A stretch of 64,000 nucleotides of DNA from NCBI RefSeq assembly GCF_030489605.1, contig NZ_JAUKFY010000002.1, forward strand, positions 62,001 to 126,000, read 5' to 3'. The notes beneath the pieces are model-generated. The model worked only from the letters and a program-made list of their open reading frames with translations, was not told the origin of the DNA and made no database searches. The stretch is from Brevibacillus laterosporus (lineage in GTDB: Bacteria; Bacillota; Bacilli; Brevibacillales; Brevibacillaceae). The translations under genes were made by a program, and so were the position numbers. How positions within the stretch are numbered: position 1 is the stretch's first letter; every line of letters starts with the position of its first letter. This document shows positions 8,353 to 17,178 of this stretch, one piece after another.

Positions 8353-9693
8353 ATGCAGAAGTTATCAAGAAAAGATTTACTGTTAGTAAGCTTTATGGTG
8401 TTTTCCTTATTTTTTGGAGCAGGAAATTTAATCTTTCCCCCTTTCTTAGGACAGTCAGCGGGAACTAACTTTTGGCAAGCAATGAGCGGTTTTATCATCT
8501 CTGCTGTTGGGTTACCTATCTTGGGAGTTGTTGCAGTAGCAAAATCTGATGGTTTGCACAATTTGGCAAAACGAGTACATCCTGTTTTTGCTTTTATCTT
8601 TACTCTTCTTATCTATTTATCAATTGGTCCTTTCCTTGGTATTCCACGTAATGGAAGCTTAGCCTTTGAAATGGGAGTGGCTCCTTTTTTACCAGTGGAA
8701 TGGCAACAAACTAGCTGGGTTCTCTTTCTCTATACACTAGTGTATTTTTCCATTGCCTTTTGGCTTTGTTTAAATCCGGCTAAGCTCTCTGATCGATTTG
8801 GCAAGGTGCTAACACCATCGCTATTAATTTTACTTACAGGTATTTTCATTTATAGCTTATTTAAGCCTATGGGGTCTTTTACTAGTCCAATTGAAAGTTA
8901 TACACAAACACCGTATTTCAATGGGTTTTTGGATGGGTATTTAACGATGGATACCATTGCTGCACTTAATTTTGGGATTGTCATTTCAGTAACTCTGAAG
9001 CAAAAGGGAATTAAAGAGAAGAAATCATTAATTGCAACTACTGTCTATGCGGGATTAATTGCTGGGGCGATACTAGTCTCGATCTATGTTCTACTGGGTT
9101 ATCTAGGAGCGGCTAGCTCTTCGATGTTTGGAGTGACCGAAAATGGAGCCCAAACATTAACAAATGTGGTGTTGTATTTATTTGGTAAACCTGGAGTAAT
9201 ACTACTGGGTCTTGTATTTTCGTTGGCATGCTTAACTACATCGGTTGGACTTATCACTTCATGCAGTCAATACTTTACATCGCTTGTACCGAGAATCTCG
9301 TACAAGATGTGGGTGACTATACTTGCACTAACTAGTATGTTTTTTGCTAATATGGGCTTAAGTGGAATTTTATCAATTTCTGTGCCGATATTGTCTGCAA
9401 TCTATCCGTTAGCAATTGCTTTAATTGTATTGTCGTTTACGAATGACCTGCTAAAAGGCGATTCCATTGTCTACACATGCAGCATGCTGTTTGTTGGAAT
9501 TGTGAGTATTGCTGATGCTTTTGGTCAGGTAGGGATTCATTCTCTAGCTTTTGACCGTGTGCTGAGTTATTTGCCGCTGCATGAAAAAGGGCTTGGGTGG
9601 GTTATTCCGGGAATCATCGGTGCGCTGATTGGATATGTCATTTCATTTATAAAAAAGAAAAACACCAGTTTGGCTCCCCAGCCTACAGAATGA
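8353..9693 (+). CDS. brnQ: Branched-chain amino acid:cation symporter
   Basis: A 446-residue LIVCS-family carrier that imports Leu, Ile and Val with Na+ or H+. About 12 transmembrane segments are visible, and the family hallmark FFGAGNLIFPPFLG is near residues 20-33, followed by GIPRNGSLAFE near 95. The start chosen is ATG 8353 with GTGAGGAG 8 nt upstream; the in-frame GTG at 8338 lies inside that ribosome binding site. Transcription is controlled by two tandem Ile T-boxes, so synthesis should rise when tRNA-Ile is uncharged. It is monocistronic, with its own terminator. Confidence 0.93.
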   Translation: MQKLSRKDLLLVSFMVFSLFFGAGNLIFPPFLGQSAGTNFWQAMSGFIISAVGLPILGVVAVAKSDGLHNLAKRVHPVFAFIFTLLIYLSIGPFLGIPRNGSLAFEMGVAPFLPVEWQQTSWVLFLYTLVYFSIAFWLCLNPAKLSDRFGKVLTPSLLILLTGIFIYSLFKPMGSFTSPIESYTQTPYFNGFLDGYLTMDTIAALNFGIVISVTLKQKGIKEKKSLIATTVYAGLIAGAILVSIYVLLGYLGAASSSMFGVTENGAQTLTNVVLYLFGKPGVILLGLVFSLACLTTSVGLITSCSQYFTSLVPRISYKMWVTILALTSMFFANMGLSGILSISVPILSAIYPLAIALIVLSFTNDLLKGDSIVYTCSMLFVGIVSIADAFGQVGIHSLAFDRVLSYLPLHEKGLGWVIPGIIGALIGYVISFIKKKNTSLAPQPTE

Positions 9694-9705
9694 GCATTTC
9701 AAAAA

Positions 9706-9745
9706 AACAATTCCAGTCCGTAGCGGACGGGGTTGTTTTTTTGTT
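9706..9745 (+). terminator. Rho-independent terminator of brnQ
   Basis: Stem GTCCG / CGGAC, extended by AACAA / TTGTT with a short internal mismatch, followed by a run of T residues. It begins 13 nt after the brnQ stop. Confidence 0.8.
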
Positions 9746-10057
9746 TTTGAATGAAAACATGGATAAAAATATACGGAGAGAAAAGAGGGAAGTTTTAATA
9801 AATATACAATTATCGAATTATTTTTTTAGTATAATTTAACATAATACTTGCAGGATTATCCAATTTGAAGTTAAATAATAGTAAAACAACAAATTACTAG
9901 TACGAGAAAAGGAATTTTTTGAGATAGAAGCACTCTTGTTTAGAATTTTTTAAATTTGGTTTTTATTTCGAAGTGAAAAATTATGATGCCTCAAGGTAAG
10001 TTTTTCATCTGGCGAAAACATTCATGGATGAATGTGTCACTAGGATAGTTTAGAAAG
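9746..10057. other. AT-rich upstream region of the NRPS locus
   Basis: About 310 nt of very AT-rich sequence with no supported gene. It must hold the promoter of the biosynthetic operon, but several weak -10-like hexamers (for example TATAAT near 9830) prevent a unique call. No operator palindrome stood out. Confidence 0.45.
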
Positions 10058-10576
10058 GTGTTGGGAGAGTTGAAGGAAAATCAAAATTCGTTTATTTCAT
10101 TATGTCCCGTTTCATCGAGGGATAAAAATATTATTTTCAATCTTATGCCTCTATATTTACACGATTTATCAGCCTACACCAATAATCTTACCATTGACCA
10201 ACAAGGCAGATTTGTATATGAGAATTTGGACCTTTACTGGGAAAGGGAGGCTCTGCTGCCTTATCTCATTAAATCTGAGGAGGATATCGTCGGCTTTCTG
10301 CTGCTTAATCGACCACCATTTGCCCCAACAGGTACAGATTTTTATGTGAATGAGCTGTTTATTCTCAATTATTACCGGAGAAAAGGGTTTGCTAGAAAGG
10401 CATTAAAGCAATGTTTTACAGACAATTCTGGGAACTATATGGTCGTGCAGATGATCAATAACAAACCAGCGATTTCATTCTGGCATCGACTGTATGAGGA
10501 GGAAGGGATTGTTTTCGAGGAAACGCAAGACGTTTTACAAGATGAACCGTGCTTACTGCAAAAATTCACAATCTAA
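10058..10576 (+). CDS. GNAT-family N-acetyltransferase, NRPS-associated
   Basis: A 172-residue GNAT-fold protein. The acetyl-CoA binding signature YYRRKGFARKALKQC is near residues 108-122, preceded by the strand DFYVNELFIL and followed by QMINNKPAISFWHRLYEEEG, the usual GNAT C-terminal half. It is the first gene of the NRPS operon, 31 nt before the first synthetase. In zwittermicin (ZmaR), edeine (EdeQ) and paenilamicin (PamZ) loci, GNAT enzymes acetylate an amine of the antibiotic for self-protection, so the same role is inferred. A tailoring role is possible. The start is uncertain: GTG 10058, TTG 10061 or TTG 10070. Confidence 0.8.
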   Translation: MLGELKENQNSFISLCPVSSRDKNIIFNLMPLYLHDLSAYTNNLTIDQQGRFVYENLDLYWEREALLPYLIKSEEDIVGFLLLNRPPFAPTGTDFYVNELFILNYYRRKGFARKALKQCFTDNSGNYMVVQMINNKPAISFWHRLYEEEGIVFEETQDVLQDEPCLLQKFTI

Positions 10577-10607
10577 TTACGATTAAGGAAGGTGGCTCAT
10601 AACTATC

Positions 10608-13600
10608 ATGGTAGTCTTTAACAATAGAGTGAAGGAACAGGAACAATTTTGGCTGTCTAAGCTTGGCGGTGAGTTCATTCCTTCTATGGTCCCTGCGGAT
10701 TATCCTTGCGTCGGTCAAACTATCTGCAAGGCTTCATTTCAAGGAATTGTTGAACAAGAAATAACAGACAGGCTCATTCAGGTTTGTAAAAACTCTGATT
10801 TGCTGTTGTATACCTTTTTGCTAGCAACAGCAAACATTTGGCTACATAAATATACCCAGCAAACAAAAATTTGCGTAGGTGCACCAAATCTTTCACCATC
10901 AACTAGGCTGATCCCGATCGTCTCGAATCCGGCCCCGCATCTAATCTCCAAGCAATTTATTATGGCTGTAAAGCAGTCTCTTGCGGAGTCATACAAAAAT
11001 CAGGATTATCCGCTTCATCATATTTATGAAAAATTGGATATAAATCCACAGGGTTCAGCCTCTCCATTTATCAAGCTAGCTGTAGCTCTTGACAGGATAC
11101 ACGACCGAGATTTTGTTGTGGCTCAAGAGGTAGACCTTCTCTTATTTTTTACAAAATCTGATCACTCGCTTCAAGTAACTCTTCATTATGATAAGGCAGT
11201 TTATGAGTCACGGACATTGGAACGATTTTTTTCTCATTACATAAATATATTGCGCGCAATTGTCACAAACGTAAATATTGCCATCAGCGAGATCGAGCTA
11301 ATGAATGAAACAGAAAAGGCTCAGCTTACTTCTTTTTCTCGAACACTTGAATCTTATTCAACAGATCATTTGGTTCATCAAGTATTTGAGAAAAAAGCTG
11401 AACGTTATCCAGACAAAGTAGCTGCAGTCTATCAGGAACAAAGGTTAACCTATCGACAGCTAAACGAAAAAGCAAATCAATTGGCGCGGCACTTACGAGA
11501 AAAAGGAATGGAACAGGACGAGGTAATTGCTCTGATGGTAGATCGTTCCTTAGAGATGATCATCGGAATATTAGGTATTCTCAAGGCAGGAGGTGCCTAT
11601 CTTCCAATCGACCCTGAAAACCCTTCCGAACGTATAAGCTATATCCTTGCCGATAGTCAAGCGCGTTTCTTCTTGACTCAAAAGACAGGAGGAAGCGGTA
11701 TAGCATTTGAGGGAGAAAGAATAAACCTAGATGAGGATGAGTTGTATGTAGGTGAAACGAATAATCTTACACCAAGTCAGACGCCGGCACATCTGTTATA
11801 TGTCATCTATACTTCAGGTACGACTGGCAAGCCAAAGGGTGTAATGGTAGAGCATCGGAATTTAATTAATTATGTAACTTGGTTTAATAAACAGGCTAGC
11901 ATTACTCAAAACGACAGTACAATGCTCTTATCTTCTTATGCATTTGATTTGGGATATACAAGTCTTTTTCCAGCATTGCTTAATGGATGCACCTTACATA
12001 TTGTACCAAAAGATACATATCTGCACCCTGACAGCTTATTGAATTATCTAAAAGAGGAACAGATCAGTTTTATAAAACTTACTCCATCTCTATTTTCATT
12101 GCTGATACAAGCCATCGACGACGTACATACGCCTTATTTGCCAGCTTTGCGTCTAATAGTGACAGGAGGAGAGCCGATTCAGCCTATTGATGTTTATACA
12201 TTTCATAGCTATTTTCCTCATGTAGCCGTCATGAATCACTACGGTCCAACAGAAGCTACAATCGGTACGTTGGCTGGGCAAATTAACTTTGATGAATGGC
12301 ATAGATTTGAAAAACGTCCGACTATCGGTAAACCAATATCTCAAGCGGAGGTTTTAATCGTCAATCAGGACTTGCAGCTTGTTCCTATAGGAGTACCTGG
12401 TGAATTGTGCATTGCAGGAAAAGGACTTGCACGCGGTTATATTGGTCAGCCTGCTTTAACAAGAGAAAAATTTATTAACCATCCCTTTCATTCAGGTGAG
12501 CGTCTATATAAAACGGGAGATTTGGCACGGTGGGATGAGACAGGGAAGGTTGAGTTTTTAGGCCGAATGGATCAGCAGGTAAAAATCCGAGGCTATCGGA
12601 TTGAAGTGGGAGAGATTGAAAAGCATATAATCACTCATCCGTCCATCCATGAAGCAATTGTACTGTCATTCCCTAATGATCAAAACGAAAATGAGCTATG
12701 CAGTTATTATCTTTCGGATGAAGAAGTGGGACAAAGTGAGCTTCGTCAATTTCTACAACAGAAAGTGCCTGATTATATGATCCCTATGTTTTTTATCCGA
12801 ATAGAAAAGGTTCCTCTCACAGCAAATGGCAAAATCAATCGGCATGCTTTACCTAAACCAGATGAATGTAAGCTCGATCAGCATTCCTACGTCGCTCCAA
12901 GCAGTGAGATGGAAAAGCAACTGGCATTAGTATGGAAAGATATTTTAAAACGAGAGTTTATAGGGGTAACGGATAACTTCTTTCAACTGGGTGGACATTC
13001 ACTAACCGCTATTAAATTAGCCCATAAAATCGGTAAAAAATATGGGATTCATGTCACATTGAATGATATTTTTCTGTATTCTACAGTTCGTGATCAGATT
13101 GTAATGATTGAGCAGTCAGAACAAAGAGTAGAAAGACAAATTGAGATTTCACAGAGAAGAGACTATTATCCACTCTCTTCTATGCAACGACGTTTATTTT
13201 TATTAAATCAATTTGAGGGCGTAAAGACAGCTTACAATATGCCTACGATCTGGCGGTTTTGCGGGAATTTAGATCTAAGAAAGCTGGAGCAGGCGTTTCA
13301 AACGCTGATCGACCGTCATGAAGCATTGCGTACATCGTTTCATGTGATTGGTCATGTACCGATGCAACGCGTTCATTCTAACATCAACTTTTCTCTATCA
13401 TTTCAAGCAAAAACAAAATTAGAAGAGAAGCAGGCGATTGAGTCATTCTTCCAGCCTTTCAATTTAGAAGTGGCACCCTTATTTCGGGCAGGGGTAGTAT
13501 CGCTATCTAATGATGAGTATCTTTTGATTGTTGATATGCATCACATTATTTCGGATGGAATCTCAATAAGCATACTAATGGCTGAGCTTGAAAAGGCTTA

Positions 13601-16600
13601 TCGCGGCCAGAGTTTGCCACCATTACCGATTCAGTATAAAGATTATGCGGTATGGCAACAAAAGTGGGAACAATCAGAAGAGTATAAGCGACAAAAACAA
13701 TTTTGGCTGACACAATTTTCTGATGAGCTCCCTGTTCTAAATCTGCCAACAGACTTTATACGCCCAAAAATCCAGAGCTTTAAGGGGGATATCGTAACCG
13801 CTGCGATATCAGGAAAACAATTCAATGCTATTAAACAGCTCTGTCAAAAAAACGGAGCGACCCTTTTTATGTTTTTACTCGCTGCATACAACATCGTGCT
13901 TGCAAAATATAGCAATCAGGAAGATATCGTTGTTGGAACGGCAGTGGCCGGGCGAAATGTCAGCGATCTGGAATCTGTAATCGGCATGTTCGTTAATACA
14001 TTAGCAATTCGAAATAAACCAGTGACAAGTAAAACATTTACCGGTTTCTTAGAAGAAGTCAAGCAACAAACCATTCAGGCGTTTAACCATCAGGATTACT
14101 CTTTGGATGAATTGGTAGAGAATCTCGTGCTATCTAGAGATATGGGGCGAAATCCATTATTTGACACGATGCTAACGCTTCAGAACTATGAGAAACAGAC
14201 CGTTGAATTAGATGGAATTACAATCAGTCCAATCATGAAAGAGCATGATGTTGCTAAATTTGATATTACGGTCGTCGCTGTAGAATATGAGGATCAATTA
14301 CAGCTTTCCTGGGAATTTTCCACTGATCTCTGGAAGAAGGAATCAGCGAAGCAGATGGTAAAACATTTTATAACGGTTATGGAAAAAGTTTCTATGAAAC
14401 CTGAGATAACCATTGGCGAAATAGAAATTTTATGTGAAGAAGAAAAAAACGAATTGCTAGCTATCAATCGTCAAACGGCGATTTCCTATGACAAAGAACT
14501 GACTATCATGGATTTGATTGAATGTCAGGTGAATTTGCATCCTGATCATATTGCTGTTGTATCGAATGGGAAAAAACTGTCATATCTAGAGCTGAATAAA
14601 GCAGCTAACCGACTTGCTAAGTATCTGCTCTTTAAAGGATTGAAGCGAAATCAACCTGTTGGTGTCATGATGGATCGTAGTCCCGAACTTATTATCAGCA
14701 TATTAGCTATTTTAAAGGCTGGCGGTGTTTACGTACCAGTATCTACGAATTATCCCACAGAACGAATTGAATACATGTTAGAAGATAGTAAAGTTAGCTT
14801 GATAGTCACCAATCAGCATCCCCTGCCAGAGCTGCGCTTTGAGGGTGAATGGATTCGTGTAGATGAAGTAGCATCAGACGAAAATGATGACGATTTCACA
14901 AAGCTTACGAATGCAGATGATCTTGTTTATATCATTTACACGTCTGGTTCAACGGGAAAACCAAAAGGGGTCATGATTCAGCACAGAGCCCTACATCATT
15001 TCGTCATTGCCATGAATAAAGAATTCTTAGATGAAGTCAGTTATCAGGATCGTGTACTCATCTCTACAGATATATCGTTTGACGTTAGTTGCTTTGAGAT
15101 TTTTCAGGCGTTGATAAACGGTGCAACACTTGTTCTTTTTAATGGACATAAATTTGATGTGACGCTTCTTGCAAAAACAATTCGGGAAGAAAAAGTAACG
15201 TTAGCTTACATACCACCAGCTCTGCTTAACCAGTTGTATGAGACGATCGCTGCTTCATCTGATCATTATGCATTACATAAAATGCTTGTTGGTGTAGAAC
15301 CAATTAAGGATGAGGTGTTGGCCCGATATCTGTCTCTTCATCCTAACATGCGGATCGTCAATGGATATGGACCAAGTGAGGCTACCATTTGTTGTACCGC
15401 TTACCGCTATGAAAAAAGCGAGATAACAGGCAAATATGTATCCATTGGTAAACCGATAGGCAACATGCAGGTTTATATTCTTGATTCTGAGCTTCATCTG
15501 GTTCCAAAAGGTGTAACTGGTGAACTATGGATTTCAGGAGAGGGGTTATCTCTTGGTTATTTGAATCAGGCAGAGCTGACAGAAGAACGTTTTATAGCAA
15601 ACCCCTTTGATTCTAATACCTTAATGTACCGAACAGGAGACAAAGCAAAATGGACAGAGGGGGGAAATTTGGAGTTTCTGGGTAGAATCGATCATCAGGT
15701 GAAAATTCGGGGTTACCGGGTTGAACTGGGTGAAATTGAAACTCTTCTGCTGCGTCATCCAGAGGTTAAAGCGGCACTGGTTATGACTAGAACAGATGCT
15801 TATGAAATTCCATATTTGTGTGCGTATGTTGTCTTTCAAAATAAGGATTGGATTTCAGCTTCAGATGCTACACAGATTCTGCATCAATGGCTTGCTGCTT
15901 TTTTACCTGATTATATGATCCCTAGCTTTTTTATTGCAGTAGATGAATTCAAGCTAACCCCAAATGGCAAAATCGATCGAAAAAGCTTGCCTGAACCAAA
16001 TGGGAACGCGCCTCGAAATGAACAAAGCTACTTGGCGCCGCGAAACAGCTTTGAAAAGCAAATGGTACTGTTGTGGGAGGAAGTTTTAGAAGTTAAGCCG
16101 ATTGGGATTATGGACAATTTCTTTATGCTGGGAGGTCATTCACTCAAAGCGTTTGTGCTGGCAAACCAGATTACGCAGCGTTTTGGGCTCAGCCTGCCTT
16201 TGTCCGATTTATTTAAGGCTCCGACTATTGCAGGCTTATGTGATCATTTACAGAAGCGAGAGGCTGTCCTGGGCAAAAATGTCATTCTGCTTAAAAAAGG
16301 AAACAGTAATGTCCCTCCATTATTCTTGATTCACGGTCAAGGAGGAGGAGTTATAACATTCACGCATTTAGCGCGTGAATTAGGGTGTGACTGTAGCGTT
16401 TATGGTATTCAAGCTGTTGGTTATGAGGGGGAAGCGGATGCTCTGACAACAGTTGAAGAAATGGCTGCTCACTATATTGCCTCTATTCGACGGATTACGT
16501 CAACAATGCCTATTCAGCTAGTTGGTTGGTCCTTTGGAGGTCTGGTTGCTTATGAAATGACTAAACAATTAGAGCAACAGGGAGAACAGGTCGAATTACT

Positions 16601-17081
16601 GGCTATAATTGACTGTCTGCCGCTGCTGGATACTGAGCGCATTTCGATAGACCAGAGTTATAAAGAATTGGACGCTGTCATTTTATATGCGCTTCTAAAT
16701 GGGATAAATCAGGAGGAATTGGCAACAGTAGCGGAAGAAGAAAAAATGAGATTTTGCTGGGAAGAGGCATGCAAACAAAAATTGTTTCCCGACGAGGAGT
16801 ATCGACCAGAGTTACTGTCTAAACTACGCATTCATGCAACGAACGGTTTGTCTATTCACAATTATCAGCTTTCTGGGCAGATTAGCACTGATCTGCACCT
16901 ATTTCTTGCTTCAGAAGAATCGATACGGCATCAGGTTACCCCGAACAAAGAGGCGGCACGTTGGGAGCCATTTACTACGGGGCAGATAAGGTCAACATAT
17001 TTTTCAGGGGATCATTACACGATGCTTGAAATGCCGCATGTTCAGCATATGGCTAAAATCCTTAACGAGCTGATGATCTGA
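10608..17081 (+). CDS. NRPS: partial C-A(Asp)-T-C-A(unassigned)-T-TE
   Basis: A 2157-residue two-module synthetase with terminal thioesterase. Residues 1-245 are only the C-terminal half of a condensation domain, with no HHxxxDG. A1 (about 260-760) has SGTTGKPKG and YKTGDLARW; its ten-residue specificity code reads DLTKVGHIGK, the classic Asp code. T1 is LGGHSL near 795. A complete C domain has HHIISDG near 977. A2 (1300-1810) gives the code DVFYVVGICK, which I cannot match to a residue. T2 is LGGHSL near 1840. The type I thioesterase (1890-2157) has GWSFGG near 1972 and a late catalytic GDHYTM. It should build Asp-X and release it, probably after receiving acyl-D-Asn from the next protein. 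The ATG is preceded by AAGGAAGGTGG. Confidence 0.92.
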   Translation: MVVFNNRVKEQEQFWLSKLGGEFIPSMVPADYPCVGQTICKASFQGIVEQEITDRLIQVCKNSDLLLYTFLLATANIWLHKYTQQTKICVGAPNLSPSTRLIPIVSNPAPHLISKQFIMAVKQSLAESYKNQDYPLHHIYEKLDINPQGSASPFIKLAVALDRIHDRDFVVAQEVDLLLFFTKSDHSLQVTLHYDKAVYESRTLERFFSHYINILRAIVTNVNIAISEIELMNETEKAQLTSFSRTLESYSTDHLVHQVFEKKAERYPDKVAAVYQEQRLTYRQLNEKANQLARHLREKGMEQDEVIALMVDRSLEMIIGILGILKAGGAYLPIDPENPSERISYILADSQARFFLTQKTGGSGIAFEGERINLDEDELYVGETNNLTPSQTPAHLLYVIYTSGTTGKPKGVMVEHRNLINYVTWFNKQASITQNDSTMLLSSYAFDLGYTSLFPALLNGCTLHIVPKDTYLHPDSLLNYLKEEQISFIKLTPSLFSLLIQAIDDVHTPYLPALRLIVTGGEPIQPIDVYTFHSYFPHVAVMNHYGPTEATIGTLAGQINFDEWHRFEKRPTIGKPISQAEVLIVNQDLQLVPIGVPGELCIAGKGLARGYIGQPALTREKFINHPFHSGERLYKTGDLARWDETGKVEFLGRMDQQVKIRGYRIEVGEIEKHIITHPSIHEAIVLSFPNDQNENELCSYYLSDEEVGQSELRQFLQQKVPDYMIPMFFIRIEKVPLTANGKINRHALPKPDECKLDQHSYVAPSSEMEKQLALVWKDILKREFIGVTDNFFQLGGHSLTAIKLAHKIGKKYGIHVTLNDIFLYSTVRDQIVMIEQSEQRVERQIEISQRRDYYPLSSMQRRLFLLNQFEGVKTAYNMPTIWRFCGNLDLRKLEQAFQTLIDRHEALRTSFHVIGHVPMQRVHSNINFSLSFQAKTKLEEKQAIESFFQPFNLEVAPLFRAGVVSLSNDEYLLIVDMHHIISDGISISILMAELEKAYRGQSLPPLPIQYKDYAVWQQKWEQSEEYKRQKQFWLTQFSDELPVLNLPTDFIRPKIQSFKGDIVTAAISGKQFNAIKQLCQKNGATLFMFLLAAYNIVLAKYSNQEDIVVGTAVAGRNVSDLESVIGMFVNTLAIRNKPVTSKTFTGFLEEVKQQTIQAFNHQDYSLDELVENLVLSRDMGRNPLFDTMLTLQNYEKQTVELDGITISPIMKEHDVAKFDITVVAVEYEDQLQLSWEFSTDLWKKESAKQMVKHFITVMEKVSMKPEITIGEIEILCEEEKNELLAINRQTAISYDKELTIMDLIECQVNLHPDHIAVVSNGKKLSYLELNKAANRLAKYLLFKGLKRNQPVGVMMDRSPELIISILAILKAGGVYVPVSTNYPTERIEYMLEDSKVSLIVTNQHPLPELRFEGEWIRVDEVASDENDDDFTKLTNADDLVYIIYTSGSTGKPKGVMIQHRALHHFVIAMNKEFLDEVSYQDRVLISTDISFDVSCFEIFQALINGATLVLFNGHKFDVTLLAKTIREEKVTLAYIPPALLNQLYETIAASSDHYALHKMLVGVEPIKDEVLARYLSLHPNMRIVNGYGPSEATICCTAYRYEKSEITGKYVSIGKPIGNMQVYILDSELHLVPKGVTGELWISGEGLSLGYLNQAELTEERFIANPFDSNTLMYRTGDKAKWTEGGNLEFLGRIDHQVKIRGYRVELGEIETLLLRHPEVKAALVMTRTDAYEIPYLCAYVVFQNKDWISASDATQILHQWLAAFLPDYMIPSFFIAVDEFKLTPNGKIDRKSLPEPNGNAPRNEQSYLAPRNSFEKQMVLLWEEVLEVKPIGIMDNFFMLGGHSLKAFVLANQITQRFGLSLPLSDLFKAPTIAGLCDHLQKREAVLGKNVILLKKGNSNVPPLFLIHGQGGGVITFTHLARELGCDCSVYGIQAVGYEGEADALTTVEEMAAHYIASIRRITSTMPIQLVGWSFGGLVAYEMTKQLEQQGEQVELLAIIDCLPLLDTERISIDQSYKELDAVILYALLNGINQEELATVAEEEKMRFCWEEACKQKLFPDEEYRPELLSKLRIHATNGLSIHNYQLSGQISTDLHLFLASEESIRHQVTPNKEAARWEPFTTGQIRSTYFSGDHYTMLEMPHVQHMAKILNELMI

Positions 17082-17178
17082 GATAGAAGATGGTATTCTA
17101 CTTATTAGGTGGAAGATCAATTTGGAAAGCAGCAGCGATTAAGCAGATTTATAAATACTGAAGGTGAGGGTGATTATT

